A DNA stretch of 64,000 nucleotides, taken from NCBI GenBank assembly GCA_031315865.1, contig JALDRJ010000002.1:1400001-1464000 (forward strand), read 5' to 3'. The translations under genes and the position numbers were made by a program. The notes beneath the pieces were generated by a model. That model ran no database searches and was not told the origin of the DNA. It saw only the letters and a program-made list of their open reading frames with translations. Positions 1-7,840 of this stretch are shown here, piece after piece. Each line of letters opens with the position of its first letter. Position 1 is the stretch's first letter. The DNA comes from Nitrospirales bacterium (lineage in GTDB: Bacteria; Nitrospirota; Nitrospiria; Nitrospirales; UBA8639).

Positions 1-846
1 CCGGTGAAATTCATGATCCTGGAGCAGGCGTAGCAGTTTCGCTTGTAGCGTCAGCGGCATGTCGCCGATTTCATCCAGGAACAGGGTCCCGCCATCGGCC
101 TCTTCGATCCTGCCTTTTTGACGAGAATCCGCACCGGTAAATGCCCCTTTTTCATGGCCAAACAGCTCGTTCTCGAGGAGCGTCTCATTTAACGCCACGC
201 AATTGATGATACTGAACGGCATGGTCCGGCGCCCGCTCCATTGGTGAATGGAACGGGAGAAGAGTTCTTTGCCGGTCCCACTTTCCCCCAACAGCAGGAC
301 GGTTGCGTCAGAATTCGCGGCCCGTTGAGCGAGTTCGACGATGGACTGAATGCTCGCACTTTGACCGACGATCTGGTTATACCGGCTTTCCACTTCTGTT
401 CGTAAGGATGTCACTTGTTGTTTCAATGCTTCTCGTTCGAGCGCTTTCTTGATGACGATCTCAAGGTGATCGAAGTCAATGGGTTTGGTCAAAAAGTCAT
501 AGGCTCCTGTTTTCATGGCTTCTACGGCATTTTCGATCGTGGCGTTGGCCGTCATGACGATGATGGGAAGATCGAGGGACTCTTTGTTTGTGGAAGACGT
601 TGAATATTCCTTGGTCGGGTTGGGCGAGTGTATTTGCGGGAAGAGATGATGGAGAACTTCAAGCCCGGACATTCGCGGAAGAGACAGATCCAGCAGGACA
701 AGATGCGGAGTTTCGAGTTCGATGCTATCAATGGCCTGTTTTCCGTCGGTCGCGGAAACGGTCGAGTACCCCTGGCCTTCTAAGCGGTCCATCAGCATCA
801 ATACGATATCCGGGTCATCATCTACGATCAGAATCTTCTTTTTCAT
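1..846 (-). CDS. Sigma-54-dependent NtrC-type response regulator (3' end cut off by window edge)
   Basis: Two-component response regulator that activates sigma-54 promoters; 282 codons are visible and the DNA-binding end lies beyond position 1. The ATG at 846 opens a receiver domain ([14 protein letters not shown]) with acidic pocket D9-D11, phospho-acceptor D53 (LLDLSLP), T99 in VMTANAT and the lysine of FLTKP. A linker follows, then the AAA+ domain with Walker A GESGTGKE, the sigma-54 contact loop GAFTGA and Walker B-like LFLDEIGD. The receiver has about 16 extra residues between D53 and T99 ([18 protein letters not shown] region), which looks like a loop insertion. No partner kinase is in the window. 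Class is certain; target genes are unknown. Confidence 0.93.
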   Translation of the reverse strand, partial: MKKKILIVDDDPDIVLMLMDRLEGQGYSTVSATDGKQAIDSIELETPHLVLLDLSLPRMSGLEVLHHLFPQIHSPNPTKEYSTSSTNKESLDLPIIVMTANATIENAVEAMKTGAYDFLTKPIDFDHLEIVIKKALEREALKQQVTSLRTEVESRYNQIVGQSASIQSIVELAQRAANSDATVLLLGESGTGKELFSRSIHQWSGRRTMPFSIINCVALNETLLENELFGHEKGAFTGADSRQKGRIEEADGGTLFLDEIGDMPLTLQAKLLRLLQDHEFHR

Positions 847-1101
847 GGCAGACTCCTCTTAATCAGTCATTAAGAGATTCTATAAGCAAGCGGCTAGCAA
901 AGAAATACTGCAAAAAATAAGCCATTGGATTTTTATGGAACATTGAGTCGTTCGTTTTCGGTTCATTGACGATTCTCTGGGGCGATTCTCTGGACATGTT
1001 GGGAGGGGAAGGTCCGGAATAGAATTCTTGAATCCATTATCTCAAATCCCGGAATCCTGCCGCTCATGATCGTGGATGAGCATTGCGGGTTAGGAATCAC
1101 A

Positions 1102-2079
1102 TTAAGAGCCGATCTGCTCAATAATGGCTGCCGCTAATAAGGGCAACATGATTTCATGATGTCCGATGAGCGTATAGCCTCGTCCGCCTTTTTGAGTCGG
1201 ACGCTTCACGACATTGGTCGCCGGACGGTAATGGTGAAGAAAGTCCATGTTTACCGTCGTGATGTTTTTTAGCGCACGGCCCAGGTTACGGCTCAACGTG
1301 ACGGTTTTGAGAAAAACCTCCGGAAGCATCACCGCTGATCCAAGGTTGAGGTACACTCCGCCTTCCATGCGGGAGACCGTAGACGCGAGCAAGCGAAAGT
1401 CGATCAGCGAACTTCCTCCGATGGCAGCTCCATCCGCGGAAGGATGCATATGAATGATGTCCGCGCCCATCGCCACATGCACGGTGACCGGGATTCCGAC
1501 TTGCACGCCAGTGGCGAGGAGGCTCATTCGACGATGCGGAAAAAGTTTGGGATGTCTGGTGATATATCGTCCCACGCTTTCCCCGATACCCTGTTTGGCT
1601 TCCCAGCCTTCACAAATCGCTTTGTTGAGTATTTTCCCTGTTTCTTCTGCCATTCCAAACCGACCGGAGTCAATTTCGGTGTCGACTTCTTCCGACGTGT
1701 GTCCCAGGTAAGCCAGCTCGAAGTCATGGATGATCACGGCCCCGTTCACGGCGATGGCGGTGATGATCTGTCGTTGGATCAGGTCGATCAGGATCGGGTT
1801 CAGCCCCACTTTGGTGGGGTGCCCTCCCATTCCGAATATGACCGGTTTCCCGCGTTCGCGTGCCCGGATAATGGCGCGGACCACCGCACGTAGCGATTGA
1901 ACCGCTAAAAAATCCGGAAGAGAATCAAGAAAACTCCGGAAGTTCTTGCCTCGTTTCCACGATACCGCAAAATCTGAAATGTTGACCTTGCTGTGGCGCG
2001 AAGAAAGGGGATACGTCCGAACGTGTGAGAGGTTCAGTGGTTGAACGGTCGAACGGGGGGTGTGACGGTGTTTACGCAA
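1102..2079 (-). CDS. Conserved protein of unknown function, deoxyhypusine-synthase-like
   Basis: A 325-residue protein starting at TTG 2079, which overlaps the gmhA stop by 8 bases (TTGCGTAA) and has GAAGAG seven bases upstream; the longer open frame reaching 2334 runs inside gmhA and is unlikely. Visible segments include GKPVIFGMGGHPTKVG, an NGAVIIHDFELAYLG stretch, HTSEEVDTEIDSGRFGMAEE, and a C-terminal HHEIMLPLLAAAIIEQ. The glycine-rich and HDFELA/TSEE pattern recalls, distantly, NAD-binding deoxyhypusine-synthase-like proteins, but I cannot place it with confidence. The translational overlap with gmhA suggests co-translation and a role near heptose or other sugar-phosphate metabolism, as inference only. 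Confidence 0.7.
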   Translation of the reverse strand: MRKHRHTPRSTVQPLNLSHVRTYPLSSRHSKVNISDFAVSWKRGKNFRSFLDSLPDFLAVQSLRAVVRAIIRARERGKPVIFGMGGHPTKVGLNPILIDLIQRQIITAIAVNGAVIIHDFELAYLGHTSEEVDTEIDSGRFGMAEETGKILNKAICEGWEAKQGIGESVGRYITRHPKLFPHRRMSLLATGVQVGIPVTVHVAMGADIIHMHPSADGAAIGGSSLIDFRLLASTVSRMEGGVYLNLGSAVMLPEVFLKTVTLSRNLGRALKNITTVNMDFLHHYRPATNVVKRPTQKGGRGYTLIGHHEIMLPLLAAAIIEQIGS

Positions 2080-2644
2080 ACAGTCGCTCTTCGATGATTT
2101 CACAGAGCACGTGTCCGAGTGTGATGTGACATTCTTGAATTCGAGCTGTGACCGTCGACGGAACTTGAAAGCTGTAGTCCACAAGATCCATGAGTTGGCC
2201 TCCCGTTTGTCCTGTCCAGCCGACCGTGACGAGTCCTCGTTCCCGGGCCGTTTGAACCCCCTTGAGGACGTTTGGAGAATTGCCACTTGTACTGATCGCG
2301 ATGGCGATATCCCCTTTTCGCCCCAGTGCTTCAACTTGTCGAGAAAAAATATCCGAATAGTCGTAGTCGTTTGCGATGCAGGTCAGGGCAGCAGAATCAG
2401 TCGTGAGGGCTATGGCCGGCAGGGCAGTGCGGTCACGTCTGTAGCGCCCGATAAATTCTGCAGCGATGTGGGAGGCATCAGTAGCACTGCCCCCGTTCCC
2501 GAATAACAGAACTTTATGGGTATCATTGAATGCGCGAATCAGGACTTGGGCGACCTCGATGATTTGTTCGGCGTAGATTTCAGCGAATTGACGTTTAATG
2601 CTGGCGCTCGCTTCAAACGCGTCGATGACCCACTGTTTCTCCAT
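2072..2644 (-). CDS. gmhA: Phosphoheptose isomerase (sedoheptulose 7-phosphate isomerase)
   Basis: 190 residues, the usual GmhA length. It converts sedoheptulose 7-phosphate to D-glycero-heptose 7-phosphate, the first step of ADP-heptose synthesis for the LPS core, in the cytoplasm. SIS-domain signatures are clear: LLFGNGGSATDASHIAAEF near residue 47, ALTTDSAALTCIANDY near residue 80, and IAISTSGNSPNVLKG near residue 115. The ATG at 2644 follows an A-rich leader and fits the family N-terminus. The downstream gene starts inside its stop. No other heptose gene (hldE, gmhB) is in the window. Confidence 0.95.
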   Translation of the reverse strand: MEKQWVIDAFEASASIKRQFAEIYAEQIIEVAQVLIRAFNDTHKVLLFGNGGSATDASHIAAEFIGRYRRDRTALPAIALTTDSAALTCIANDYDYSDIFSRQVEALGRKGDIAIAISTSGNSPNVLKGVQTARERGLVTVGWTGQTGGQLMDLVDYSFQVPSTVTARIQECHITLGHVLCEIIEERLFA

Positions 2645-2834
2645 AAAAAAAGATTTTAGCAGGCTATTCTAAAAATTTCACATCTTTTGGAAAAGATTCC
2701 CCGACACTGAAAAGCGCTTAACTATTTCCTATACCCAACAAGAGATAAGATTCGCAAACATTCAGGCCGGTCAATCTACCCGTGTCTTCATCGTTATTGC
2801 TGCCTGGCCTCGGGAATGATATAGTCGGCACATT

Positions 2835-4097
2835 GTGAGTGTTGATGGGCCGGTGAAAGCCCTCCTTATCGCGATGGCGCAGAACTCTGCGCCTACGGTT
2901 TCTTCCCTGCAGCGCCTGTCCCCGGAGCGTTTGTGCTTTTTTCTTCCCGAATCCAGCATCAGCTTGATTGAGACCGAGGTTCAGCCTCACCTGTCGAAAA
3001 TGCCCCAGAAGTGGGATTGGATCATCACCCCGAATCCAGAAAGTTTCGCAGACTCCCACCGGACATTGACCGAATCCTTACCAAAAATGTTGAAAGCCTG
3101 GAATGTGTCGCCAGGTGAACTCATCATCGATATTACGATGGCAACCCCGGCTATGGCTGGTGCCATGATTCTGGCGGGTTTTCCCTTTACCGCTAAAGTC
3201 ATGAGGCTCGAGCCGACCTATCTTGAAAAACTCTCAGGTCCCGATGTTGAAATGGTGGGAGAAACTCCTGGAGTTTGGAGTCAGAGTAATCCGTGGGATG
3301 AGGAAGCCCTCGCCATCCGTCAAGAAGCAGCGGGATATTTTAACCAGGGTTCATATCGTGTGGCTGGGCGGCTATTTCACCGGTTGGAAATGCGGGTGAG
3401 CGGGAGCTTCAAGCCTCTGTATCGAGCGTACGTCGATATCTCGGACGGGTATCACCACTGGCACGTGTTTCACTACCGGCAAGCATGGGAAAAATTGAAG
3501 AACGGGGTTAAGGCACTCGACTTGGCCGCGGCCTGGGGCGGTCCGCCAGGGACGAATGCCTTCGTGAAGTCTGTCAAAGAAAACCTCCGCTTTCTAGAGC
3601 AGATTGTCTTGGATCCCTCTGAGGTGAAAACAAAACTGGTTCATGATTTGTTGGCCCAGTCCAAGCGCCAGATTGACCAGCGTCAGGATGTGGAAGTCGG
3701 GGCTCGTCTTCTCCTTCGTGCGATGTCGGCATGTGCGCAGGGCCGTTTATTTCATACTCATCGGATCAAGAGCTGGGATGTGAGTCTTAATGACGTTCCG
3801 CAATCTGTTCAGGAACAGGTCCGGCAGCGATATGTGAGTGAAGTAGACGGAAAGTATCAGCTTCCGATGCTCGCTCAATTCCATGTGTTGCAAGCATTGG
3901 AAGATCCTATCGGAAGTGCTTTCGAGAAGCACTGGCCTCAAATGAAATCGCTTATCGATGCCACGGATCACGCCGTGTTAGGCAATGGGTTCGAGCCCAT
4001 CAAGGTTGAGCGCTGGCGCCAATTCTATGAGGTAGCTTTAAAGGTAATAGACGTTGAAGAACGGGACCTTCCACAATTTCCCTCTCTATTGTTCTGA
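2835..4097 (+). CDS. CARF-domain protein, TIGR02710-like (CRISPR-associated family), no CRISPR nearby
   Basis: 420 residues if started at GTG 2835; GTG 2853 (giving MKALLIAMAQ) fits the domain edge better, and neither has a good ribosome site. The N-terminus looks like a CARF (Rossmann-like, cyclic-oligoadenylate sensing) domain: strand KALLIAMAQ, then SPERLCFFLPE, then ELIIDITMATPAMAGAM at about residue 95, in the place of the family's D/N-x-TGGTK-M loop. The middle (AAGYFNQGSYRVAGRLFHRLE and a GYHHWHVFHYRQAWEKL segment) matches the helical part of TIGR02710 proteins as I remember them. R304-LFHT-H309 forms an R-x4-H string that could be a HEPN RNase motif or chance. It is followed 24 bases later by ybgC. 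A stand-alone ring-nucleotide-responsive nuclease or regulator is an inference. Confidence 0.68.
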   Translation: MSVDGPVKALLIAMAQNSAPTVSSLQRLSPERLCFFLPESSISLIETEVQPHLSKMPQKWDWIITPNPESFADSHRTLTESLPKMLKAWNVSPGELIIDITMATPAMAGAMILAGFPFTAKVMRLEPTYLEKLSGPDVEMVGETPGVWSQSNPWDEEALAIRQEAAGYFNQGSYRVAGRLFHRLEMRVSGSFKPLYRAYVDISDGYHHWHVFHYRQAWEKLKNGVKALDLAAAWGGPPGTNAFVKSVKENLRFLEQIVLDPSEVKTKLVHDLLAQSKRQIDQRQDVEVGARLLLRAMSACAQGRLFHTHRIKSWDVSLNDVPQSVQEQVRQRYVSEVDGKYQLPMLAQFHVLQALEDPIGSAFEKHWPQMKSLIDATDHAVLGNGFEPIKVERWRQFYEVALKVIDVEERDLPQFPSLLF

Positions 4098-4121
4098 TGC
4101 TCTGAGCTGTTCGTTCTAGGC

Positions 4122-4502
4122 ATGAATATTCGAATTTATTACGAAGACACTGATTGTGGTGGAGTGGTCTATTATGCCAATTATCTCAAGTATTTTGAGC
4201 GGGCACGGACCAACTACCTGGAAGAACGAGGTCTGTCCGTTTCGGAATTGAAGAAGCAGGGAACGGAATTCCGGGTCACGCATGCAGAAGTTCACTATAA
4301 ATCCGCAGCGGTCTATGGCGATGAACTTGATATTCAGACGGCTCTTGTCATCAATCGTCGTATCTCCTTGATCTTTTCTCATGTGATTCGCGAGACTCAT
4401 TCTCGTCGCATCGTGGTTGAAGGATCGGCGACATTAGTCGGCGTTGATACACAAGGAAAAGTGAAGCGCCTGAATCCCGCCTTGCTTCAGGAGTTATCTT
4501 AA
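4122..4502 (+). CDS. ybgC: YbgC/FadM-type acyl-CoA thioesterase (hotdog fold)
   Basis: 126 residues. Hydrolyses short or medium acyl-CoA thioesters; in many bacteria the gene sits with tol-pal, but not here. The 4-hydroxybenzoyl-CoA-thioesterase-type motif IYYEDTDCGGVVYYANYL lies at residues 5-22, with D11 as the expected catalytic aspartate, followed by YFERARTNYL. The rest, including HYKSAAVYGDELDI and a GSATLVGVDTQGKVKRL end, is typical. It starts at ATG 4122, 24 bases after the CARF gene, so it may be co-transcribed with it; the Shine-Dalgarno is weak. Confidence 0.9.
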   Translation: MNIRIYYEDTDCGGVVYYANYLKYFERARTNYLEERGLSVSELKKQGTEFRVTHAEVHYKSAAVYGDELDIQTALVINRRISLIFSHVIRETHSRRIVVEGSATLVGVDTQGKVKRLNPALLQELS

Positions 4503-4573
4503 CAAACATAAACCCTTTCAATGACAGAATTCGTGGGCAACATAAGCAGGGTGTTGAAGGACGATCTAGGTTC

Positions 4574-4609
4574 TTGACATGGTTTATATTTAGAATTATT
4601 CTAAATATA
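4574..4609 (+). promoter_or_regulatory. Promoter with 25-bp perfect palindromic PerR/Fur-like operator
   Basis: A -35 hexamer TTGACA (4574-4579), 17-bp spacer and -10-like TATTCT (4597-4602) lie 33-61 bases before the Fur-family ATG. Positions 4585-4609 form a perfect 12-1-12 palindrome centred on 4597; its core TTAGAATTATTCTAA (4590-4604) has the 7-1-7 arrangement of PerR/Fur boxes (PerR consensus TTATAATNATTATAA). The operator covers the -10 element, so bound repressor would block RNA polymerase. Autoregulation by the adjacent regulator is the natural reading. Confidence 0.82.
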
Positions 4610-4634
4610 GACTTCTTTTAAATTATAAGGGACT

Positions 4635-5048
4635 ATGCTTGATTCACGGGCGATAGCGGATAAACTCGAACAGGCTGGGGTGCAGGCGACAGCCCAGCGA
4701 ATCGCCATCTATCAATATCTTTTGAACGAAGCTGACCACCCGACGGTCGAAGATATCAGAGCATGGATCGATAAGCATTTTCCTAAAATGAGTCGAGCGA
4801 CAGTGTACAATACATTGAATCTCTTGGTCAGGGCGGGATTAGTCCAGGAGGTTCGAGTCCCCGATACTTCAAGGGTGATGTACGATTCGAACATGATCCA
4901 TCATCATCATTTTCTCGACGAAGAGACGGATGAGCTTATCGATGTTGATTCCGATTTAATCGATGTTCAGCCAAGGCTGACAAAAGACTTCCACATCACA
5001 CAGGTACAGGTCTTGCTTCGTGGAAACAGACGAAAAAAAAGGCCGTGA
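4635..5048 (+). CDS. Fur-family transcriptional regulator (PerR/Irr-like), cysteine-free
   Basis: 137 residues: an N-terminal winged helix (QRIAIYQYLL near 20, PTVEDIRAWI near 36, MSRATVYNTLNLLVRAGL near 52) and a C-terminal metal/dimer domain with HHHHFLDEETDELIDV near residue 89 and a FHITQVQVLLRG end. The protein has no cysteine, so both CxxC pairs that bind structural zinc in most Fur/PerR proteins are absent (the first is DEET here). In this it resembles Irr and some alphaproteobacterial Fur-like proteins. It lies between its own palindromic promoter and a diheme peroxidase 55 bases downstream, which suggests peroxide- or iron/heme-responsive control. ATG 4635 has AAGGG a few bases upstream. 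Confidence 0.9.
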   Translation: MLDSRAIADKLEQAGVQATAQRIAIYQYLLNEADHPTVEDIRAWIDKHFPKMSRATVYNTLNLLVRAGLVQEVRVPDTSRVMYDSNMIHHHHFLDEETDELIDVDSDLIDVQPRLTKDFHITQVQVLLRGNRRKKRP

Positions 5049-5103
5049 AAGAAACCTTGACTTGACAAACAATCAAAGCCATTACTGGCTGAAAGGAGAT
5101 GTC

Positions 5104-6180
5104 ATGGCATATCGGAGTTGTATGGCGAGGAAGTATGATGAAAAAAGATTCCCCGATACCGGCTTGTTCTTTTCCTTAATGTTCATCGCTACCTTAAGTT
5201 TCATGAGCCCTGCGTTTGCCGAGGGAACGTATGAGCTGAAACTTCCGTTGGGCCTCAGGCAGGATGCGGTCGTTATTCCAGAAGACAATACATTGACTCA
5301 AGAAAAAATTGCATTAGGGAAACTGCTATTCTTCGATAAACGTTTGTCCAAGAAAAACAGTATCGCCTGCGCGACGTGTCATATCCCCAGTGTCGCTTTC
5401 ACGGACGGACAGCCCGTTTCAACCGGAATCGATCGCCTTCAAGGCGGGCGTAGCGCCCCGACGGCGATCAACCGGCTATTCAGTTCGGCGCAGTTTTGGG
5501 ATGGTCGGGCTCCCAGTCTTGAAGATCAGTCGATCGGGCCTTTTGTCAATCCCGTCGAGCATGGGTTCAGGAACCATCAAGAACTCGTCGACAAGGTGAA
5601 AAGCATCCATGGCTACGCGCCTCTCTTTGAAAAGGCATTTGGAGCAGCAGGGATCTCCAAGGAAACGATAGGCAAAGCGATCGCCAGTTTTCAACGAACG
5701 CTATTGTCGGGAAATAGCGCATTTGACCGGCATAATTCCGCCCAGGATGAACGGGCTCTGTCCGCCAGCGCCCAAAGAGGATTGTCTATCTTTAGAGGCA
5801 AGGGGTTGTGTTTTACGTGCCATTCCGGACCAAACTTTACGGATGAAAAATTTCACAATCTAGGCGTCGACTGGGACACCGATCATATTGACCTCGGACG
5901 GTATGCGGTCACGAAGAAGCCGTCGGATATCGGCGCCTTTAAGACGCCCACGTTGCGAGAGATCTCACGAACCGCGCCGTACATGCATAATGGCCGTCTT
6001 GCGACCTTGCGGCAGGTCATCGATTTCTATGATCAGGGTGGAATCGATAATCCGCACAAGGATCCGTTAGCGCAGCCCCTGAAGTTAAGCGAGGCCGAGA
6101 AAAAAGATTTGATGGAGTTTTTGTTATCGTTAGATGGTGAGGGTTGGCAGGTAGCGCCACCGACGGATTTCCCGGAGTGA
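5104..6180 (+). CDS. MauG/CcpA-type diheme cytochrome c peroxidase
   Basis: 358 residues from ATG 5104, preceded by AAAGGAGAT (5092-5100); an open frame to 5020 overlaps the regulator and lacks this site. A signal peptide (hydrophobic SLMFIATLSFM, cleavage near AFA-EG, residue 39) exports it to the periplasm. Two heme c sites are seen, C89-A-T-C92-H and C236-F-T-C239-H, with the FWDGRAPSLEDQ and KTPTLREISRTAPYMHNG stretches of bacterial cytochrome c peroxidases. It would reduce H2O2 with electrons from small c-type cytochromes, or act as a MauG-like oxidase. Likely in one transcript with the Fur-type gene and so peroxide- or metal-regulated. Family sure; electron donor and true substrate not. 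Confidence 0.93.
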   Translation: MAYRSCMARKYDEKRFPDTGLFFSLMFIATLSFMSPAFAEGTYELKLPLGLRQDAVVIPEDNTLTQEKIALGKLLFFDKRLSKKNSIACATCHIPSVAFTDGQPVSTGIDRLQGGRSAPTAINRLFSSAQFWDGRAPSLEDQSIGPFVNPVEHGFRNHQELVDKVKSIHGYAPLFEKAFGAAGISKETIGKAIASFQRTLLSGNSAFDRHNSAQDERALSASAQRGLSIFRGKGLCFTCHSGPNFTDEKFHNLGVDWDTDHIDLGRYAVTKKPSDIGAFKTPTLREISRTAPYMHNGRLATLRQVIDFYDQGGIDNPHKDPLAQPLKLSEAEKKDLMEFLLSLDGEGWQVAPPTDFPE

Positions 6181-6208
6181 CGAACATCCGAATTGAGAAG
6201 AAGGTGAC

Positions 6209-6937
6209 ATGCCGGAGGGAAGGTCCGGAGATGACCAAGCGGGAGAACGGGTGGTGGTAAAGCATCCTGGTCGTATCCTTGATCTTGCCTCCATGCCTTT
6301 TGAAACCGCCTGGGACCATCAACGCGTTCTGGTTGAGGAAAGGATAAAGGGTTCTTGTCCGGACACGCTGCTCATCGTCGAGCATGATTCAGTATTTACG
6401 ATGGGTCGGAGAACGAAAGCGCAACATTGGCATAAACTTACGACGTCCTCGTTAGAAGAGAATTTCCCAACCTATGTGATTGAACGAGGGGGGTCCGTTA
6501 CGTTTCATGGTCCCGGACAGATTGTGGTCTATCCGATTATACGGCTCCACGAGTATTGTCGGGGACCCAAGGCTTATGTGGGCCAGTTGCAGGAGGTAAT
6601 CGTTCGGGTCTTAGCCGAGTGGGACATTTCAGGCAGAATCAGAGAAAAGTTTCCAGGTGTGTGGGTGAAGAATGCGTGGGCGTCTTTTGAAAAAATCGCC
6701 GCGATTGGAGTTCGAATTACCAAAGGGGTGACGATGCATGGCCTGGCGCTCAATGCCAATGTGGACCTGAAACCGTTTGCTCTCATCACGCCGTGCGGGA
6801 TCGAGGGTTGCGTCGTGACTTCGATGAAAGAATGTCTTCACCGTCGGGTTGATGAAGAACACGTCAAAGCCCGATTTATTCATCACTTTGCAGAAGTATT
6901 CGGGATCACGTGGGTGGAACGCAGAACGACATGGTGA
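6209..6937 (+). CDS. lipB: Octanoyltransferase (lipoate biosynthesis)
   Basis: 242 residues; transfers octanoyl from acyl carrier protein to lipoyl domains, the first step of lipoate synthesis. Diagnostic motifs: LIVEHDSVFTMGRR near 55, RGGSVTFHGPGQIVVYP at 93-109, EKIAAIGVRI with catalytic K162, and TPCGIEGCVVTSM with catalytic C196. The ATG at 6209 has AAGAAGG just upstream and follows the peroxidase gene by 28 bases. The first 20 residues are not part of the fold, so a later start is possible. lipA is not in the window. Confidence 0.95.
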   Translation: MPEGRSGDDQAGERVVVKHPGRILDLASMPFETAWDHQRVLVEERIKGSCPDTLLIVEHDSVFTMGRRTKAQHWHKLTTSSLEENFPTYVIERGGSVTFHGPGQIVVYPIIRLHEYCRGPKAYVGQLQEVIVRVLAEWDISGRIREKFPGVWVKNAWASFEKIAAIGVRITKGVTMHGLALNANVDLKPFALITPCGIEGCVVTSMKECLHRRVDEEHVKARFIHHFAEVFGITWVERRTTW

Positions 6938-7001
6938 CGCCGTACATCTGAAGAATGCTGAGTTGTTTTATGAATTCTCTCGAAACCTGGCTCGTGTGCC
7001 C

Positions 7002-7784
7002 TCAGACTCCCCACCCCCCGCTAATCTGAAGATTCGCGCCATTCACATACCGGGCCTCATCGGATAACAGATACCTGACGGCCGAAACCGTATCGGTTAT
7101 TGAGCCGACATATCCGGCCGGAATCGTCGTGATCGCTTTCTCGAGTTCTCCGGCTGGTGCGCTGCCGGAATCTATAAACCCAGGAGAAATGGCGTTGACG
7201 GTGATGCCATCAGGCGCCAGCATCTTTGCCAATGTTCTGGTCAAGATCAGGATCCCCGCCTTGGCGATATAGTGAGCGGTCACGTTTGGTTGCGCTTCCA
7301 TTTTGTCGGCGTTGGCCATCCCGAATGAGATGATGCGACCGTATTTTCTGGCACGCATACCCGGCGCGACAGCTTGCACGAGGTAAAATACCGGATTGAG
7401 ATTGTTGTGTAGCATTTCATTCCATCCATCGGGCGTCTCTTTGAAGAGATCGATTCGGTGGTATGGCCCCGCTCCGTTGATTAAGGCATCGATATGCCCC
7501 CAAGATTCCTCGACGTGCCGGACAAGTTGCCGTACGGCCTTCGGGTCGGATACGTCACAACGAATGGCCAAGCCCTTCCCGCCTGAATCTTCGATACGCC
7601 TCTTGGTCTCTTCGGCTTCTGTCTGGCTTGTTCGATAGCAAATGGCCACCGACCACTGCTTGGCACCCAGGTCCAGGGCGATCCCACGCGCAATTCCCCG
7701 AGCACCTCCGGTAATTAATGCGACACGACGGGGCATCGCCGGTCTGTTCTCCAATAGTTCATGTGTCGTATGGTCTGGGCTCAT
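7002..7784 (-). CDS. SDR-family oxidoreductase (FabG/pteridine-reductase-like)
   Basis: 260 residues, NAD(P)-dependent short-chain dehydrogenase. The cofactor loop is TGGARGIA at 25-32, with alanine where the third glycine of TGxxxGIG usually stands; the NGAGPYHR segment replaces NNAG. The active site shows S153, Y172 and K175 (AHYIAKAG), and the PGFIDSG segment follows. C-terminal LLSDEARYVNGANLQISGG is typical of FabG-like enzymes. ATG 7736 (MPRRVALITGG) is an alternative start. It precedes two glycosyltransferase-type genes transcribed in the same direction from further upstream. Substrate not predictable. Confidence 0.88.
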   Translation of the reverse strand: MSPDHTTHELLENRPAMPRRVALITGGARGIARGIALDLGAKQWSVAICYRTSQTEAEETKRRIEDSGGKGLAIRCDVSDPKAVRQLVRHVEESWGHIDALINGAGPYHRIDLFKETPDGWNEMLHNNLNPVFYLVQAVAPGMRARKYGRIISFGMANADKMEAQPNVTAHYIAKAGILILTRTLAKMLAPDGITVNAISPGFIDSGSAPAGELEKAITTIPAGYVGSITDTVSAVRYLLSDEARYVNGANLQISGGWGV

Positions 7785-7840
7785 CGTTGTTTCACATGCG
7801 TCACGATATTAAAGGGAGGAGCGTGATGACCTCGAAATGG

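Noticed and set aside
1444-1893. 149-codon plus-strand frame inside the deoxyhypusine-synthase-like gene
   Set aside because: Antisense shadow; the minus-strand frame has conserved-looking motifs and is longer.
4851-4862. GGTTCGAGTCCC, a tRNA T-loop-like string
   Set aside because: It lies in frame inside the Fur-family gene (EVRVPD) and no acceptor stem or anticodon arm can be drawn around it.
2645-6208. CRISPR repeats or cas genes next to the CARF-type gene
   Set aside because: No direct repeats of CRISPR type and no cas-like protein seen here or elsewhere in the window.
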